From: Asanoa hainanensis
GTDB lineage: Bacteria > Actinomycetota > Actinomycetes > Mycobacteriales > Micromonosporaceae
Assembly (NCBI RefSeq): GCF_900188485.1
Contig: NZ_FZPH01000003.1
Coordinates: forward strand, 62,001 to 126,000
DNA: 64,000 nucleotides
Reading direction: 5' to 3'
Shown here: piece after piece, positions 35,980 to 44,649 of the stretch
How positions within the stretch are numbered: the stretch's first letter is position 1
Layout: each line of letters begins with the position of its first letter
Made by a program: the position numbers and the translations under genes
The notes under the pieces: model-generated
Told to the model about the DNA's origin: nothing
The model's database searches: none
Seen by the model: only the letters and a program-made list of their open reading frames with translations

Positions 35980-36710
35980 GCGACGCCACCGGTGCCCAGG
36001 TAGACCTCCTGCACGCGGGGGTCCGCCTGCACCTGCGCCACCGTGCCCTCGCTGAGGACCCGTCCCGCGTGCAGCACCGTGACCGTCCGGGCGAAGCTGC
36101 GCATGAAGTCCATGTCGTGCTCGATCACCACGACCGTGCGGGCCGCGCTGATCGCCGCGAGCAGGGCGCCGGTCGCGTCGCGCTCCTCGTGGCTCATCCC
36201 CGCCACCGGCTCGTCGAGCAGCAGCAGGTCGACGTTCTGCACCAGCAGCATCCCGATCTCCAACCACTGCTTGTGGCCGTGGGCGAGCGTGCCGGCCAGC
36301 GCGTCCTGCCGCCCGGCCAACCCGATCGTCTCCAGCGCTTCCGACACCGCCACCGGCACCGTCCGCCGGCGCCGGGCCATCGTCCACGCCCCGCGTCCGG
36401 CGCCCGCGGCGATGTCCAGGTTCTGCAGCACGGTCAGGCCCTCGAAGACCGACGAGGTCTGGAACGTGCGACCCACGCCGAGCCGGGCGATCCGGTGCAC
36501 CGGCCGGCCGAGCAGCTCGTGGTCGCCGAACCGGACCGAGCCGGTCGCCTTGACCAGGCCCGTGACCGCGTCGACCAGCGTGGTCTTGCCCGCCCCGTTG
36601 GGCCCGATCAGGAACCGGATGTCGCCCGGTGCCACCGTGAGGTCCACCCCGTCGACGGCCACGAACCCGTCGAAGCTGACCCGCAACCCGCGGATCTCCA
36701 GCCCGGTCAT
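35976..36710 (-). CDS. urtD: Urea ABC transporter ATPase UrtD
   Basis: This is the first ATP-binding subunit (244 aa), with Walker A GPNGAGKTT and Walker B LLLLDEPVAGM. The signature region is AHGHKQWLEIGM, in which LSGGQ is replaced by LAHGHKQ, exactly the deviation seen in UrtD and some LivG proteins. Switch His lies in IEHDMDF and the C-terminal end is VQEVYLGTG, also typical of UrtD. Its ATG overlaps the urtC stop. Confidence 0.93.
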   Translation of the reverse strand: MTGLEIRGLRVSFDGFVAVDGVDLTVAPGDIRFLIGPNGAGKTTLVDAVTGLVKATGSVRFGDHELLGRPVHRIARLGVGRTFQTSSVFEGLTVLQNLDIAAGAGRGAWTMARRRRTVPVAVSEALETIGLAGRQDALAGTLAHGHKQWLEIGMLLVQNVDLLLLDEPVAGMSHEERDATGALLAAISAARTVVVIEHDMDFMRSFARTVTVLHAGRVLSEGTVAQVQADPRVQEVYLGTGGVA

Positions 36711-37825
36711 GTGCCGACCTCCTGTCGTGGTGTGCGGCGCAGACGGCGGGCGAGGGCCGGCAGCGACGCCAGCCCGCCCGGCAGGAACGCGACGACCAGC
36801 ACGAACAACAGCCCTTGCAGGTACGTCCACGCGGCCGGGAACTCCTCGGACAGGCTCGTCCGGGCCCAGGCCACCGCGACCGCGCCGAGCACCGGGCCGA
36901 GCAGCACCGCCCGGCCGCCCACCGCGACGCCGACGACGAACTCGATCGACGGCACGACCCCGATCAGGGCCGGGTTGATGATGCCGACCGCCGGCACGAA
37001 GAGCGCTCCGGCCAGGCCCGCCATCCCGGCGGCGACCACGTACGCGACGAGCTTGACGGTCGCCGGGTTGTGGCCGAGGAACCGCACCCGCTCCTCGCCG
37101 TCGCGCACCGCCACCAGCAGCTCGCCGTATCGGCTGTGCATGAGCTGCCGGGCCAGCGCGAGCAGCAGGAGCAGGCCGCCGGCGACGATGAAGTAGACCA
37201 TCCGCTGGTTGACCGGGTCGTCCAGGTCGTACCCGAAGAAGCCCTGGAAGTCGGTCAGGCCGTTGGTGCCGCCCGTGGTGCCCTGCTGCCCGATCAGGAA
37301 GATCACCAGGGCGGCGGCCAGGGCCTGGCTGAGGATGGCGAAATAGGCGCCGCGCACCCGCCGGCGGAAGACCAGCGAGCCGAGCAGGAACGCCACGAGC
37401 ATCGGCAGGAGTACGGTCGCCGGCAGCGCGAACCACGGACTGGCAAACGGGCGCCACCACCACGGCAACGCGTCGAGTTGGCCGTAGAGCGCCATGAAAT
37501 CCGGCAACTCGCCGGGCCCGGCGTCCGCGAGCTTCATGTGCATGGCCATCGCATAGCCGCCGAGACCGAAGAACACGCCCTGGCCCAGGGTGAGCAGCCC
37601 GCCCCGGCCCCACGCTAGGCCGATGCCCACCGCGACCATCGCGAGGCAAAGATATTTGGCCAGCAGGCTCAGCCGGAAGTCGGACAGGGCGGACGGTGCG
37701 AGGGCGAACAGCAGCAGGGCACCGGACGCGAAGCCGATCGCGGCGCGGGCCGGCCCGCTGACGACGACCCGCCGGCGCGGTGTCGCGGGCGGCGCCGCCG
37801 GGTCCCGCGTGACCGTCGCCGTCAT
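36707..37825 (-). CDS. urtC: Urea ABC transporter permease UrtC
   Basis: This inner-membrane permease has 372 aa; ATG 37825 overlaps the urtB stop. About ten hydrophobic helices are seen, with the LivM-family core (GRGGLLTLGQGVFFGLGGYAM) and the block GNNP-like LGHNPATVKLVAYVVAAGMAGLAGALF. The two long loops with TGGTNGLTDF and SLSEEFPAAWTYLQG match UrtC. It forms the channel with UrtB. Confidence 0.93.
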   Translation of the reverse strand: MTATVTRDPAAPPATPRRRVVVSGPARAAIGFASGALLLFALAPSALSDFRLSLLAKYLCLAMVAVGIGLAWGRGGLLTLGQGVFFGLGGYAMAMHMKLADAGPGELPDFMALYGQLDALPWWWRPFASPWFALPATVLLPMLVAFLLGSLVFRRRVRGAYFAILSQALAAALVIFLIGQQGTTGGTNGLTDFQGFFGYDLDDPVNQRMVYFIVAGGLLLLLALARQLMHSRYGELLVAVRDGEERVRFLGHNPATVKLVAYVVAAGMAGLAGALFVPAVGIINPALIGVVPSIEFVVGVAVGGRAVLLGPVLGAVAVAWARTSLSEEFPAAWTYLQGLLFVLVVAFLPGGLASLPALARRLRRTPRQEVGT

Positions 37826-38709
37826 GCCAGGCTCCGGGTGCGCAAGGTGAACAGCCCCTGTGGCCGCCACTGGAGGAACCCGACGATCGCCACGAAGACG
37901 ACCACCTTGGCAACGCTGAGCGTGGTCGTGTACTCCACCAACGACTGCAGCGTGCCCAGCACGAACGCGACGATCACGCCGCCCTTGAGCGTCCCGATGC
38001 CGCCCACGACGACGACCAGGAACGCGTCGATGATCAGGTTTGTGCCCATCGTCGGCCCGATCGGACCCAGCAGGGTCAGCGCGACCCCGGCGACGCCGGC
38101 CAGGCCGGAGCCGATGAAGAAGGTCAGCCGGTCGACCCGGCCGGTCGGGATGCCGGAGACGGCGGCGAGATCGCGGTTCTGCACCACCGCCCGGATCCGC
38201 CGGCCGAGCGGCGTCAGCCGCAGCACCAGCGTCAACCCGACGACCGCGAGGATCGCCAGCGCCAGGATGAACAGCCGGTTGGTCGACAGCGTCAGGTCAC
38301 CGAACAACGGCACGTTGCCGGTGAGCCAGTCGGGCGCGCGGGTCTGCACGTTCGGCGCGCCGAAGATGTCGCGGGCGAGTTGCTGCAGGATCAGCGACAC
38401 GCCCCAGGTGACCAGCAGGGTGTCCAGCGGCCGGGCGTAGAGGCGGCGGATCAGCAGGTACTCCAGCAGGGCGCCGAGCGCGCCGGCGACCAGGAAGGCC
38501 ACCGGCAGCGCCACGAACAACGAGATCCCCGCGCTGGATATCGCGCCCTGCAGGACGTACACCGTGTAGGCGCCGGCCATGATGAACTCGCCGTGTGCCA
38601 TGTTGATGACGCCCATCTGGCCGAAGGTCAGCGAGAGGCCGAGGGCGATCAACAGCAGCACGGCCCCGATGCTGACCCCGGTGAAGAGCTGGCCGACGAG
38701 GACCGTCAT
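37822..38709 (-). CDS. urtB: Urea ABC transporter permease UrtB
   Basis: This permease of 295 aa belongs to the LivH family. GQMGVINMAHGEFIMAGAY is the classic signature and GPIGPTMGTNLIIDAFLVVVVGGIGTLKG the second conserved block, typical of UrtB. The ATG at 38709 shares one base with the urtA stop (TGATG). It has about eight transmembrane helices. Confidence 0.93.
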   Translation of the reverse strand: MTVLVGQLFTGVSIGAVLLLIALGLSLTFGQMGVINMAHGEFIMAGAYTVYVLQGAISSAGISLFVALPVAFLVAGALGALLEYLLIRRLYARPLDTLLVTWGVSLILQQLARDIFGAPNVQTRAPDWLTGNVPLFGDLTLSTNRLFILALAILAVVGLTLVLRLTPLGRRIRAVVQNRDLAAVSGIPTGRVDRLTFFIGSGLAGVAGVALTLLGPIGPTMGTNLIIDAFLVVVVGGIGTLKGGVIVAFVLGTLQSLVEYTTTLSVAKVVVFVAIVGFLQWRPQGLFTLRTRSLA

Positions 38710-39962
38710 CAGGACAGGCCCGTCGCCCACGGGTAGCCCTTGAGGTACGGGTCCGGCTTGAGCGGCCCGCCGGAGTTCCACACCTCGGTGATCAGGCCGC
38801 TCGCGTCCACCTTGCCGATCCGCGCGGTCTTGTGGATGTGCTGGGTCGCGCCGTCGACGGTGACCAGTCCCTCGGGGGCCTCGTACGTGACGCCGTCGGC
38901 CGCGGCCTTGACCTTCTCCACGTCGAAGGACCCGGCCTTCTCGACCATCGCCTTCCACAGGTGGACCGAGACGTACGCCGCCTCCATCGGGTCGCTGGTC
39001 GGCTTGTCCGCGCCGTACTTCGCCTTGTACGCGGCGACGAACTTCTCGTTGGCCGCACCCGGCGTGGTCTGGTAGTAGTTCCAGGCGGTCAACTGGTCGG
39101 CCAGGTACTGCGTGCCGATGCTCTTGACCTCTTCCTCCGCGATCGACACCGACACCACCGGTGTGCTCGCGGCGGTCAACCCGGCCGACTTGTACTCCTT
39201 GAAGAACGCGACGTTGCTGTCGCCGTTGAGGGTGTTGAACACGGCCGCGGCCTTGGCCGCCTTGACCTTGTTGACGATCGTGCCGAACTCGGTCGACCCG
39301 AGCGGCGCGTAGTCCTCACCGAGGACGGTCATCCCGTTCGCCTGGGCGTACGCCTTGATGATCTTGTTGGCGGTGCGCGGGAACACGTAGTCACTGCCGA
39401 CCAGGTAGACGCTCGTCTTCCCCTGCGACTTGAGGTAGTCCAGTCCGGGCACGATCTGCTGGTTGGTGGTCGCGCCGGTGTAGAAGATGTACGGCGACTG
39501 CTCCAGCCCCTCGTACTGGACCGGGTAGAAGAGCAGCGACTTGTTCGCCTCGAAGACGGGCTTGACGGCCTTGCGGCTGGCGGAGGTCCAGCAACCGAAG
39601 ACGGCGGCGACGCCGTTCTCCTTGATGAGCTTCTCGGCCTTCTCCGCGAAGGTCGGCCAGTCCGACGCTCCGTCCTCACCGATGGGCTCGATCTTCTTGC
39701 CGAGTACGCCACCGGCCGCGTTGATCTCCTCGACGGCGAGCAGGATCGCGTCGCGGACGGTCACCTCGCTGATGGCCATGGTGCCGGACAACGAGTTGAG
39801 CAGGCCCACCTTGACCGTGTCGCCCGAGGTGTCCACGCTGGCACCGGCGGCGGCCGTGTTCTGTCCGGTCTTGCTGCCGCAACCGGCCAGGGCCAGGGTC
39901 GCGGTGAGGAGAACTGCTAATGCGCCGGCGGTACGGCGGCGGCGCGCATGACCAGCGAGCAT
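38709..39962 (-). CDS. urtA: Urea ABC transporter substrate-binding lipoprotein UrtA
   Basis: This extracytoplasmic urea-binding lipoprotein has 417 aa. ATG 39962 has GGAGGA 3-8 bases upstream; a TTG seven codons earlier is less likely. The signal peptide ends at lipobox LAGC (Cys28). The mature part has the UrtA blocks [51 protein letters not shown] and the C-terminal [16 protein letters not shown]. No urease genes lie in the window, so imported urea must be used by enzymes encoded elsewhere. In other bacteria nitrogen regulation is usual for this system, but I found no clear GlnR site here. Confidence 0.95.
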   Translation of the reverse strand: MLAGHARRRRTAGALAVLLTATLALAGCGSKTGQNTAAAGASVDTSGDTVKVGLLNSLSGTMAISEVTVRDAILLAVEEINAAGGVLGKKIEPIGEDGASDWPTFAEKAEKLIKENGVAAVFGCWTSASRKAVKPVFEANKSLLFYPVQYEGLEQSPYIFYTGATTNQQIVPGLDYLKSQGKTSVYLVGSDYVFPRTANKIIKAYAQANGMTVLGEDYAPLGSTEFGTIVNKVKAAKAAAVFNTLNGDSNVAFFKEYKSAGLTAASTPVVSVSIAEEEVKSIGTQYLADQLTAWNYYQTTPGAANEKFVAAYKAKYGADKPTSDPMEAAYVSVHLWKAMVEKAGSFDVEKVKAAADGVTYEAPEGLVTVDGATQHIHKTARIGKVDASGLITEVWNSGGPLKPDPYLKGYPWATGLS

Positions 39963-40035
39963 CGATCCTCCATACGGGGTCAACGGGAGTCATATCGTCT
40001 TTGTCGGCCGTTGCCTGCCCATTTCGGCGACGTTG

Positions 40036-40066
40036 ACCGACCGTTGCCGTTCGAGCGACGGTCGGT
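40036..40066. promoter_or_regulatory. Inverted repeat in the urtA/iron-operon intergenic region
   Basis: ACCGACCGT (40036-40044) and ACGGTCGGT (40058-40066) are perfect 9-bp inverted arms around 13 bases. They lie 74 bases upstream of urtA and upstream of the iron box. This is a candidate operator or regulatory hairpin. The regulator is unknown. Confidence 0.45.
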
Positions 40067-40118
40067 AACCAATGGACGCTCCACAAGCGACCTCTTGTCC
40101 CTGCCGCCGAGCGTGTGG

Positions 40119-40137
40119 TTAGGTGAGGCTAACCAAA
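40119..40137 (+). promoter_or_regulatory. IdeR/DmdR (DtxR-family) iron box
   Basis: TTAGGTGAGGCTAACCAAA matches the 19-bp DtxR/IdeR consensus at about 17 positions. It lies 16 bases before the TTG start of the acetyltransferase gene and overlaps a possible -10 (TTAGGT) paired with TTGTCC (40095-40100) at 18 bases. This is the classic layout for iron-dependent repression. Confidence 0.8.
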
Positions 40138-40152
40138 GCTGAGGAGCTCTCT

Positions 40153-40686
40153 TTGACGTCTGTCACCGTGACGGACAGCGTGGACATCGCCGAGCTGTCC
40201 CGGGTCTATCGCGAGGTGCACGCGGCCGACCTGCACCTCAAAGACCACAGCGACCCGACGGTCGAGCAACGACTGACCTGGACGGCCGAGGCACCCGGCT
40301 TCGCGGCCACGGTCGCCTACGTGGACGACAAGCTCGCGGGCACGGTCATGGGCTGCCCGCTGCCCCCCGAAACCTTGTGGTGGCGCGACCTGGCGTCCTC
40401 GGAGCCGGCCCTGACCCGGGAATGGCCGGGCCGCACGTTCGCGATCTGCGAGGCGTTCGTGCTGCCCGAGCACCGCAGTCAGCGGCTCGGGGTGCCGCTG
40501 ATCCTCGAGTTGCTGTCGAGCCGCCCGGAGGAGCGGGTCACGATGGCGGTGGCCGAGACCAACACCCGGGTCTGGCGGGCGTTGCAGGCGGTGGGCTTCA
40601 CCCACGTCGGCGACCTCGTGCCGTTCCCGGGCTGGCGTCCACATCGGATGCTGGTGTGCCCGCTGCCACTGAGCAGCCGTCGATGA
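40153..40686 (+). CDS. GNAT-family acetyltransferase, iron-regulated
   Basis: This GNAT-fold protein is about 177 aa. The start is TTG 40153, because GAGGAG lies 6 bases upstream, while the GTG at 40123 lies inside the iron box. The acetyl-CoA-binding motif A is readable as EAFVLPEHRSQRLGVPLILELL, and motif B as NTRVWRALQAVGFTHVGD. Its stop overlaps the start of the second acetyltransferase (ATGA), so the two form one operon under the iron box. A role in acylating a siderophore or its precursor is inferred from this regulation. The substrate cannot be read. Confidence 0.82.
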   Translation: MTSVTVTDSVDIAELSRVYREVHAADLHLKDHSDPTVEQRLTWTAEAPGFAATVAYVDDKLAGTVMGCPLPPETLWWRDLASSEPALTREWPGRTFAICEAFVLPEHRSQRLGVPLILELLSSRPEERVTMAVAETNTRVWRALQAVGFTHVGDLVPFPGWRPHRMLVCPLPLSSRR

Positions 40687-41213
40687 CGGTCTACGAAGAG
40701 GAGCTCCCTGGGCTGGGCCGGTTCCGGCTGGACCGCCTGGACCCTGTCGCGGACCTGGATCTGGTCTACAAGTGGGTCACGGAACCGCGAGCGGTCTTCT
40801 GGGGAATGACCGAGCACTCCCCCGAGCTGGTCCAGGAGATCTACGAGTTCGTCGACGGCCTGCCGACGCACCACGCCTACCTGATGCGGCTGGACGGAAG
40901 GCCGGTGGGGATCTTCCAGACGTACGAGCCCGCCGCGGACCCGATCGGCGAGTACTACGAGGTCCGCGAGGGCGACTTCGGCATCCACCTGTTCGTCGCC
41001 CCCGCGGACCCACCGGTCCCGGGCTTCACCGGGGCGATCGCCGGCGCGTTGTTCCGCTACGTCTTCGCCGACCCGACCCACCACCGCATCGTGATCGAGC
41101 CGGACGTTGACAACGGCCACGCGCTGCGGCGCTGGCGCCGGTTGGGCTTCGTCTTCGGCGATCGGGTTAACACGCCGGGAAAGACCGCCCAACTCGCGTT
41201 CCTCGACCGCTGA
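40683..41213 (+). CDS. Siderophore-type N-acyltransferase (IucB/MbtK/AlcB-like GNAT)
   Basis: The product is 176 aa. It has the Acetyltransf_8 hallmarks: a hydroxylysine/lysine acyltransferase-like block HAYLMRLDGRPVGIFQTYEP, then GDFGIHLFVAP and the C-terminal HHRIVIEPDVDNGHALRRWRRLGF. These are shared with IucB, RhbD and mycobactin MbtK, which acylate (hydroxy)lysine-type amines during siderophore assembly. Together with the iron box 550 bp upstream and 4-bp overlap with the first acetyltransferase, this supports iron-limited expression. No NIS synthetase or NRPS gene is in the window, so the pair is an isolated module. Confidence 0.87.
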   Translation: MTVYEEELPGLGRFRLDRLDPVADLDLVYKWVTEPRAVFWGMTEHSPELVQEIYEFVDGLPTHHAYLMRLDGRPVGIFQTYEPAADPIGEYYEVREGDFGIHLFVAPADPPVPGFTGAIAGALFRYVFADPTHHRIVIEPDVDNGHALRRWRRLGFVFGDRVNTPGKTAQLAFLDR

Positions 41214-41289
41214 GGGTCACCGGGTCGCAGCACCGCGCCGAAAGGACCGATCAACTGTCGGACTTCTTACTTCACCCCCCATGGGAATG

Positions 41290-41305
41290 CGCTAGCTAGC
41301 TAGCG
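41290..41305. promoter_or_regulatory. 16-bp perfect palindrome CGCTAGCTAGCTAGCG
   Basis: This is a self-complementary 16-mer with three overlapping CTAG units. It lies 72 bases before the C-methyltransferase start, between it and the acetyltransferase operon. CTAG is normally rare in such genomes. It could be an operator or a short hairpin. Confidence 0.5.
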
Positions 41306-41376
41306 TTTCGCCGGGCGTGGGCGGGGGCCGACCGACCGCGCTGACCGGTGTTTGCTCGAAATCGGGGTATCCGCGC

Positions 41377-42606
41377 ATGACAACTGCGGTCTGTCGCCTT
41401 TGTGCGGCGGAGTTGACCGAAACATTCGTCGACCTGGGCATGTCCCCGCTGTGCGACACCTACCTGCCGGCGGATCGCCTCGACAGCGCGGAGACCTTCT
41501 ACCCGTTGCACGTGCGGCTCTGCTCGAGCTGCCTGCTGGTGCAGTTGCCCGAGTACGTGCCCGGCGCGGACATCGTCTCCGACTACGCCTACTTCTCCTC
41601 GTTCTCGGACTCGTGGGTGGCGCACGCCAAGCGCTACGCCGACACGATGACCGAGCAGCTCGGCCTCGGCCCCGAGAGCTTGGTGACGGAGGTCGCCAGC
41701 AACGACGGTTACCTGCTGCGGCGCTTCGTCGCGCGCGGCGTGCCGGTGCTGGGCGTCGAACCGGCCGCCACCATCGCGGAAGCCGCGCGGGGCAACGGAA
41801 TCCGCACCGAGACCGCGTTCCTGGACGCCGAGACCGGCGCCGCGCTGGCCACCGAGCACGGCCGGGCCGACCTGGTCGTCGGCAACAACGTCTACGCGAA
41901 CGTGCCCGACCTGGTCGGCTTCACCGCCGGGCTGGCCGCGCTGGTCAAGCCCGAGGGCCTGGTGACGCTGGAGTTCCCGCACCTGCTGCGGCTGATCGAG
42001 CGGCGCCAGTACGACACGATCTACCACGAGCACTACCAGTACCTCTCGCTGCTGACGGCTGAGCGGGCCCTGGCCACCGCCGGCCTCGTCGTGGTCGACG
42101 TCGAGGAGCTCTCGACGCACGGCGGTTCGCTGCGGGTGCACGCCCGCCACGGCGCGGCGGCCGGCGAGGCGTCCAGCAACGTCAAGTCGGTGCTCGAGGC
42201 CGAGGCCGAGGCGGGGTTGCACACCGTCGAGGGACACCAGGGCTTCGCCGACGCGGTCTTCCACATCAAGCGCGACCTGCTCGACTTCCTGCTCGGAGCG
42301 CGGGCCGCGGGCAAGCGGGTGGTCGCCTACGGCGCGCCGGGCAAGGGCAACACCCTGCTGAACCACTGCGGGATCCGGACGGACCTGCTCGACTACACGG
42401 TCGACCGCAGCCCGCACAAGCAGGGCCGGTTCCTGCCGGGCACGCACATCCCGATCCACGCGCCGGAACGGATCGCCCAGGACCGCCCCGACTACGTCCT
42501 GGTGCTCCCGTGGAACCTGCGAACCGAGCTCTCGGCCCAACTCGCGTACGTGCGGGAATGGGGCGGCCGGCTGGTCTTCGCGATCCCGGACCTCGAGATC
42601 CTGTAA
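41377..42606 (+). CDS. Zinc-binding class I SAM-dependent C-methyltransferase (sugar C-methyltransferase type)
   Basis: The product is 409 aa from ATG 41377. The N-terminal zinc-binding domain has CRLC (Cys6, Cys9) and CSSC (Cys49, Cys52). The central SAM domain has TEVASNDGYLLRRF (motif I) and VVGNNVYANVPDL. The C-terminal domain includes YHEHYQYLSLL, a conserved catalytic-region block in TylC3/TcaB9-like dTDP-sugar C-methyltransferases, and VVAYGAPGKGNTLLNHCGI. In that family the enzyme adds a methyl to C3 or C5 of a keto-deoxysugar nucleotide. No other deoxysugar gene is nearby, so the substrate is uncertain. It stands alone, 163 bp after the iron-regulated pair. Confidence 0.88.
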   Translation: MTTAVCRLCAAELTETFVDLGMSPLCDTYLPADRLDSAETFYPLHVRLCSSCLLVQLPEYVPGADIVSDYAYFSSFSDSWVAHAKRYADTMTEQLGLGPESLVTEVASNDGYLLRRFVARGVPVLGVEPAATIAEAARGNGIRTETAFLDAETGAALATEHGRADLVVGNNVYANVPDLVGFTAGLAALVKPEGLVTLEFPHLLRLIERRQYDTIYHEHYQYLSLLTAERALATAGLVVVDVEELSTHGGSLRVHARHGAAAGEASSNVKSVLEAEAEAGLHTVEGHQGFADAVFHIKRDLLDFLLGARAAGKRVVAYGAPGKGNTLLNHCGIRTDLLDYTVDRSPHKQGRFLPGTHIPIHAPERIAQDRPDYVLVLPWNLRTELSAQLAYVREWGGRLVFAIPDLEIL

Positions 42607-42611
42607 CGCTC

Positions 42612-42974
42612 TCAGCGCGTGCCGTCGTAGGCCGCCCGGGCCTCGTCCACGGTGTCGAGGTGCGTGGTGGCCCAGTCGGCGAGGTGGGCGAACAGCGGCG
42701 CCAGGGTCCGGCCCAGGTCGCTGATCTCGTACTCGACCCGGGGCGGGATCTCCGCGTGGTACGTGCGGATCACCAACCCGTCGCGTTCCAGCTGGCGGAG
42801 TCGTTGGGTCAGCACCTTCGGCGTGATCGTGGTGATGCGCCGCTCCAGCTCCACGAAGCGCTGCCGGCCGTGGTAGTTGAGCGTCCACAGGATCGGCGTC
42901 GTCCAGCGGCTGAACACGATGTCGACCACCGGCGAGATGGGGCAGGCCTGTTCCGGCGCGGCGCTGGGCTGCAT
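42612..42974 (-). CDS. HxlR-family winged-helix transcriptional regulator
   Basis: This is a small DNA-binding regulator of 120 aa. The HxlR fold is clear: Cys11 in EQACPISPVVDIVFSRWTTPILW, then the recognition region RFVELERRITTITPKVLTQRLRQLERDGLV and the wing PPRVEYEISDLGRTL. The N-terminal Cys is often redox-active in this family (for example YodB and HypR). It is divergent from the broken NmrA-type gene, and its probable operator lies between them. HxlR genes commonly repress a neighbouring NAD(P)H-binding protein, so the original target was probably that gene. Confidence 0.92.
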   Translation of the reverse strand: MQPSAAPEQACPISPVVDIVFSRWTTPILWTLNYHGRQRFVELERRITTITPKVLTQRLRQLERDGLVIRTYHAEIPPRVEYEISDLGRTLAPLFAHLADWATTHLDTVDEARAAYDGTR

Positions 42975-42992
42975 GCGATAGCCACTTTCCTC

Positions 42993-43002
42993 TAGGTACC
43001 TA
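42993..43002. promoter_or_regulatory. Palindromic site TAGGTACCTA in the HxlR divergent region
   Basis: This perfect 10-bp palindrome lies 18 bases upstream of the HxlR gene start and 77 bases upstream of the NmrA-type reading frame. It contains the GTAC core often found in HxlR operators. Confidence 0.5.
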
Positions 43003-43078
43003 CTATCAACGCGATGTTAGCGTCGCTCCGCCGCCGCGCACCAGGCGCGGATGACGGCAGGACATCGGGGAGCTTTCG

Positions 43079-43842
43079 ATGATCGTGGTGACCGGGGCGA
43101 CGGGTAACGTCGGCCGTCCGCTGGTGCGGGCCCTGACCGAAGCGGGCGAGCGGGTGACGGCGGTGTCCCGGACGACACTGCCGCCCGCCGACCTGTTCCA
43201 GCCCGAGACGCTCAAGCCGGCGGTGGACGGGGCCGCCGCACTCTTCCTGTTGGTGCCGGGTGTCGGCGCGGGGCTCGACATCGACGCGCTCCTCGCGGTC
43301 GCGAAGGCCGGCGGCGTCGAGCGGGTGGTGCTGCTCTCCTCGCAGGCGGTCGGCACGCGACCCGGATCAGCCGCGTACGCGCCGCTGCGGGTCATCGAGG
43401 ACGCCGTCGCCGGATCGGGTCTCAAGTGGACGGTGTTGCGCGCCGCCGGGTTGGCCTCCAACGCGTTCGGCTGGGCCGCGTCGGTCCGGGCGGAGCGCAC
43501 CGTGGCCGCACCGTTCGGTGACGTCGGGTTGCCGGTGCCGGCCGGACCTACGAGCTGACCGGACCGGCCACGGTGACACCCCGCGCGCAGGCGGCGGCCA
43601 TCGGCGCCGCGCTCGGCGAGCCGGTCCGGTTCGTGGAACTGTCCCGGGACGCGGCACGCGAGCGGATGCTCGGCTTCATGCCCGCGCCGGTGGTCGAGGG
43701 CACGCTGGCCGTGCTCGGCACGCCGACCGACGCCGAGCGGCGGGTCAGCCCGCACGTGGCGGAGATCCTGGGCCGCTCGCCCGGCGGATTCGGTGACTGG
43801 GCGCGGCGCAACGTCGCGGCGTTCCGGTCAGAACAGCTGTAG
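43079..43842 (+). pseudogene. NmrA-type NAD(P)H-binding protein gene, disrupted by an internal out-of-frame deletion
   Basis: The first reading frame (43079-43558) encodes a typical SDR/NmrA N-terminus (MIVVTGATGNVGRPLVRAL) up to APFGDVGLPV. It then runs out of frame to a stop. The second part continues in a different frame from about 43534 (AGRTYELTGPATVTPRAQAA) to 43842, ending with VSPHVAEILGRSP and AAFRSEQL, the normal C-terminus of the same family. In intact relatives about 25-35 residues (a DPADIA-type block) separate these two parts, so a deletion and frame change have occurred. The junction lies in short GCCGG repeats. Length would otherwise be about 285 aa. The end overlaps the convergent ABC gene by 15 bp. 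A sequencing error alone would not explain the missing block. Confidence 0.8.
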
Positions 43843-44649
43843 CGAGCCGGTGCGTTGGGCGTGCCGCTCCCCCACCCGCAGGAGCAGGGCCGTCGCGCCC
43901 AGCAGCACCGCCGAGAGGACGGCGAGGAACGTCAGGTGGCCGGCCAGGTCGCCGACGTCCTTGCCGTCGAGCAGGGCGCCGCGGAGCACGACCAGGCTCG
44001 TGGTCAGCGGGAAGACCAAGCCGATCGCCTTGATCCAGACCGGGAGGGCGAACAGCGGCAGGCGTACGCCGGCGATGAACCACAGTGGATCGTCGAGCAG
44101 CGTGTAGAGGAAGGCCGAGTCGCGGCTGAACATCAGCAGGCTGTTGAGGAACGCGCCCCAGGCGACGGCGGGCACCAGCAGGGCCAGCGCGGCCACCGCG
44201 AGCATGCCCGGGTGGGCCAGGTGCAGCGTGCCGGTGGCAACGGCGGCCGCGAGCCCGAAGCACCCGAACAGCCACGCGTTCTGCACGAGCGCGCTGGAAC
44301 CGTTGGCCAGCACCAGCGCCATCCGGCTGGCCGGCGTCAGGAACATCGCCTCCAGCGTGCCGCTGATCCGTTCCCACGAGAAGTGCCAGGCGGACTGCAC
44401 GAGCGAGAAGAAGAAGGTGTACGCGAGCGCGCCGGCGGCCAGGAACGCCAGCAGCCGCCCGGGTTGCGCGACCAGCGGCCACCGCTCCGCCGCGCCCGGC
44501 GCCTCGGTCACCGGCAGCACCGTGTAGTAGGTCGTCGCCAGCGTCAGCACCGGCCACAGCAGCATCGAGAACACGACCAGCTTGCTGCCGAAGATCCGGC
44601 GGTGCTGCTTGAGGCCCTCGGCGGCGAACACCCGCAGGGCGGCCCTCAT
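43828..44649 (-). CDS. ABC-2 type exporter permease (third gene of operon)
   Basis: This 273-aa permease has six predicted membrane helices and the ABC-2 layout. The segment ERISGTLEAMFLTPASRMALVL matches the conserved cytoplasmic coupling region of DrrB/NodJ-like permeases. The ATG at 44649 overlaps the ATPase stop (ATGA). Together with the permease at 45620-46429 and the ATPase between, it forms one exporter, probably a heterodimeric membrane part. By family, drug or lipid export is likely. The operon is controlled from the operator beside the HxlR-peroxiredoxin gene. Confidence 0.9.
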   Translation of the reverse strand: MRAALRVFAAEGLKQHRRIFGSKLVVFSMLLWPVLTLATTYYTVLPVTEAPGAAERWPLVAQPGRLLAFLAAGALAYTFFFSLVQSAWHFSWERISGTLEAMFLTPASRMALVLANGSSALVQNAWLFGCFGLAAAVATGTLHLAHPGMLAVAALALLVPAVAWGAFLNSLLMFSRDSAFLYTLLDDPLWFIAGVRLPLFALPVWIKAIGLVFPLTTSLVVLRGALLDGKDVGDLAGHLTFLAVLSAVLLGATALLLRVGERHAQRTGSLQLF

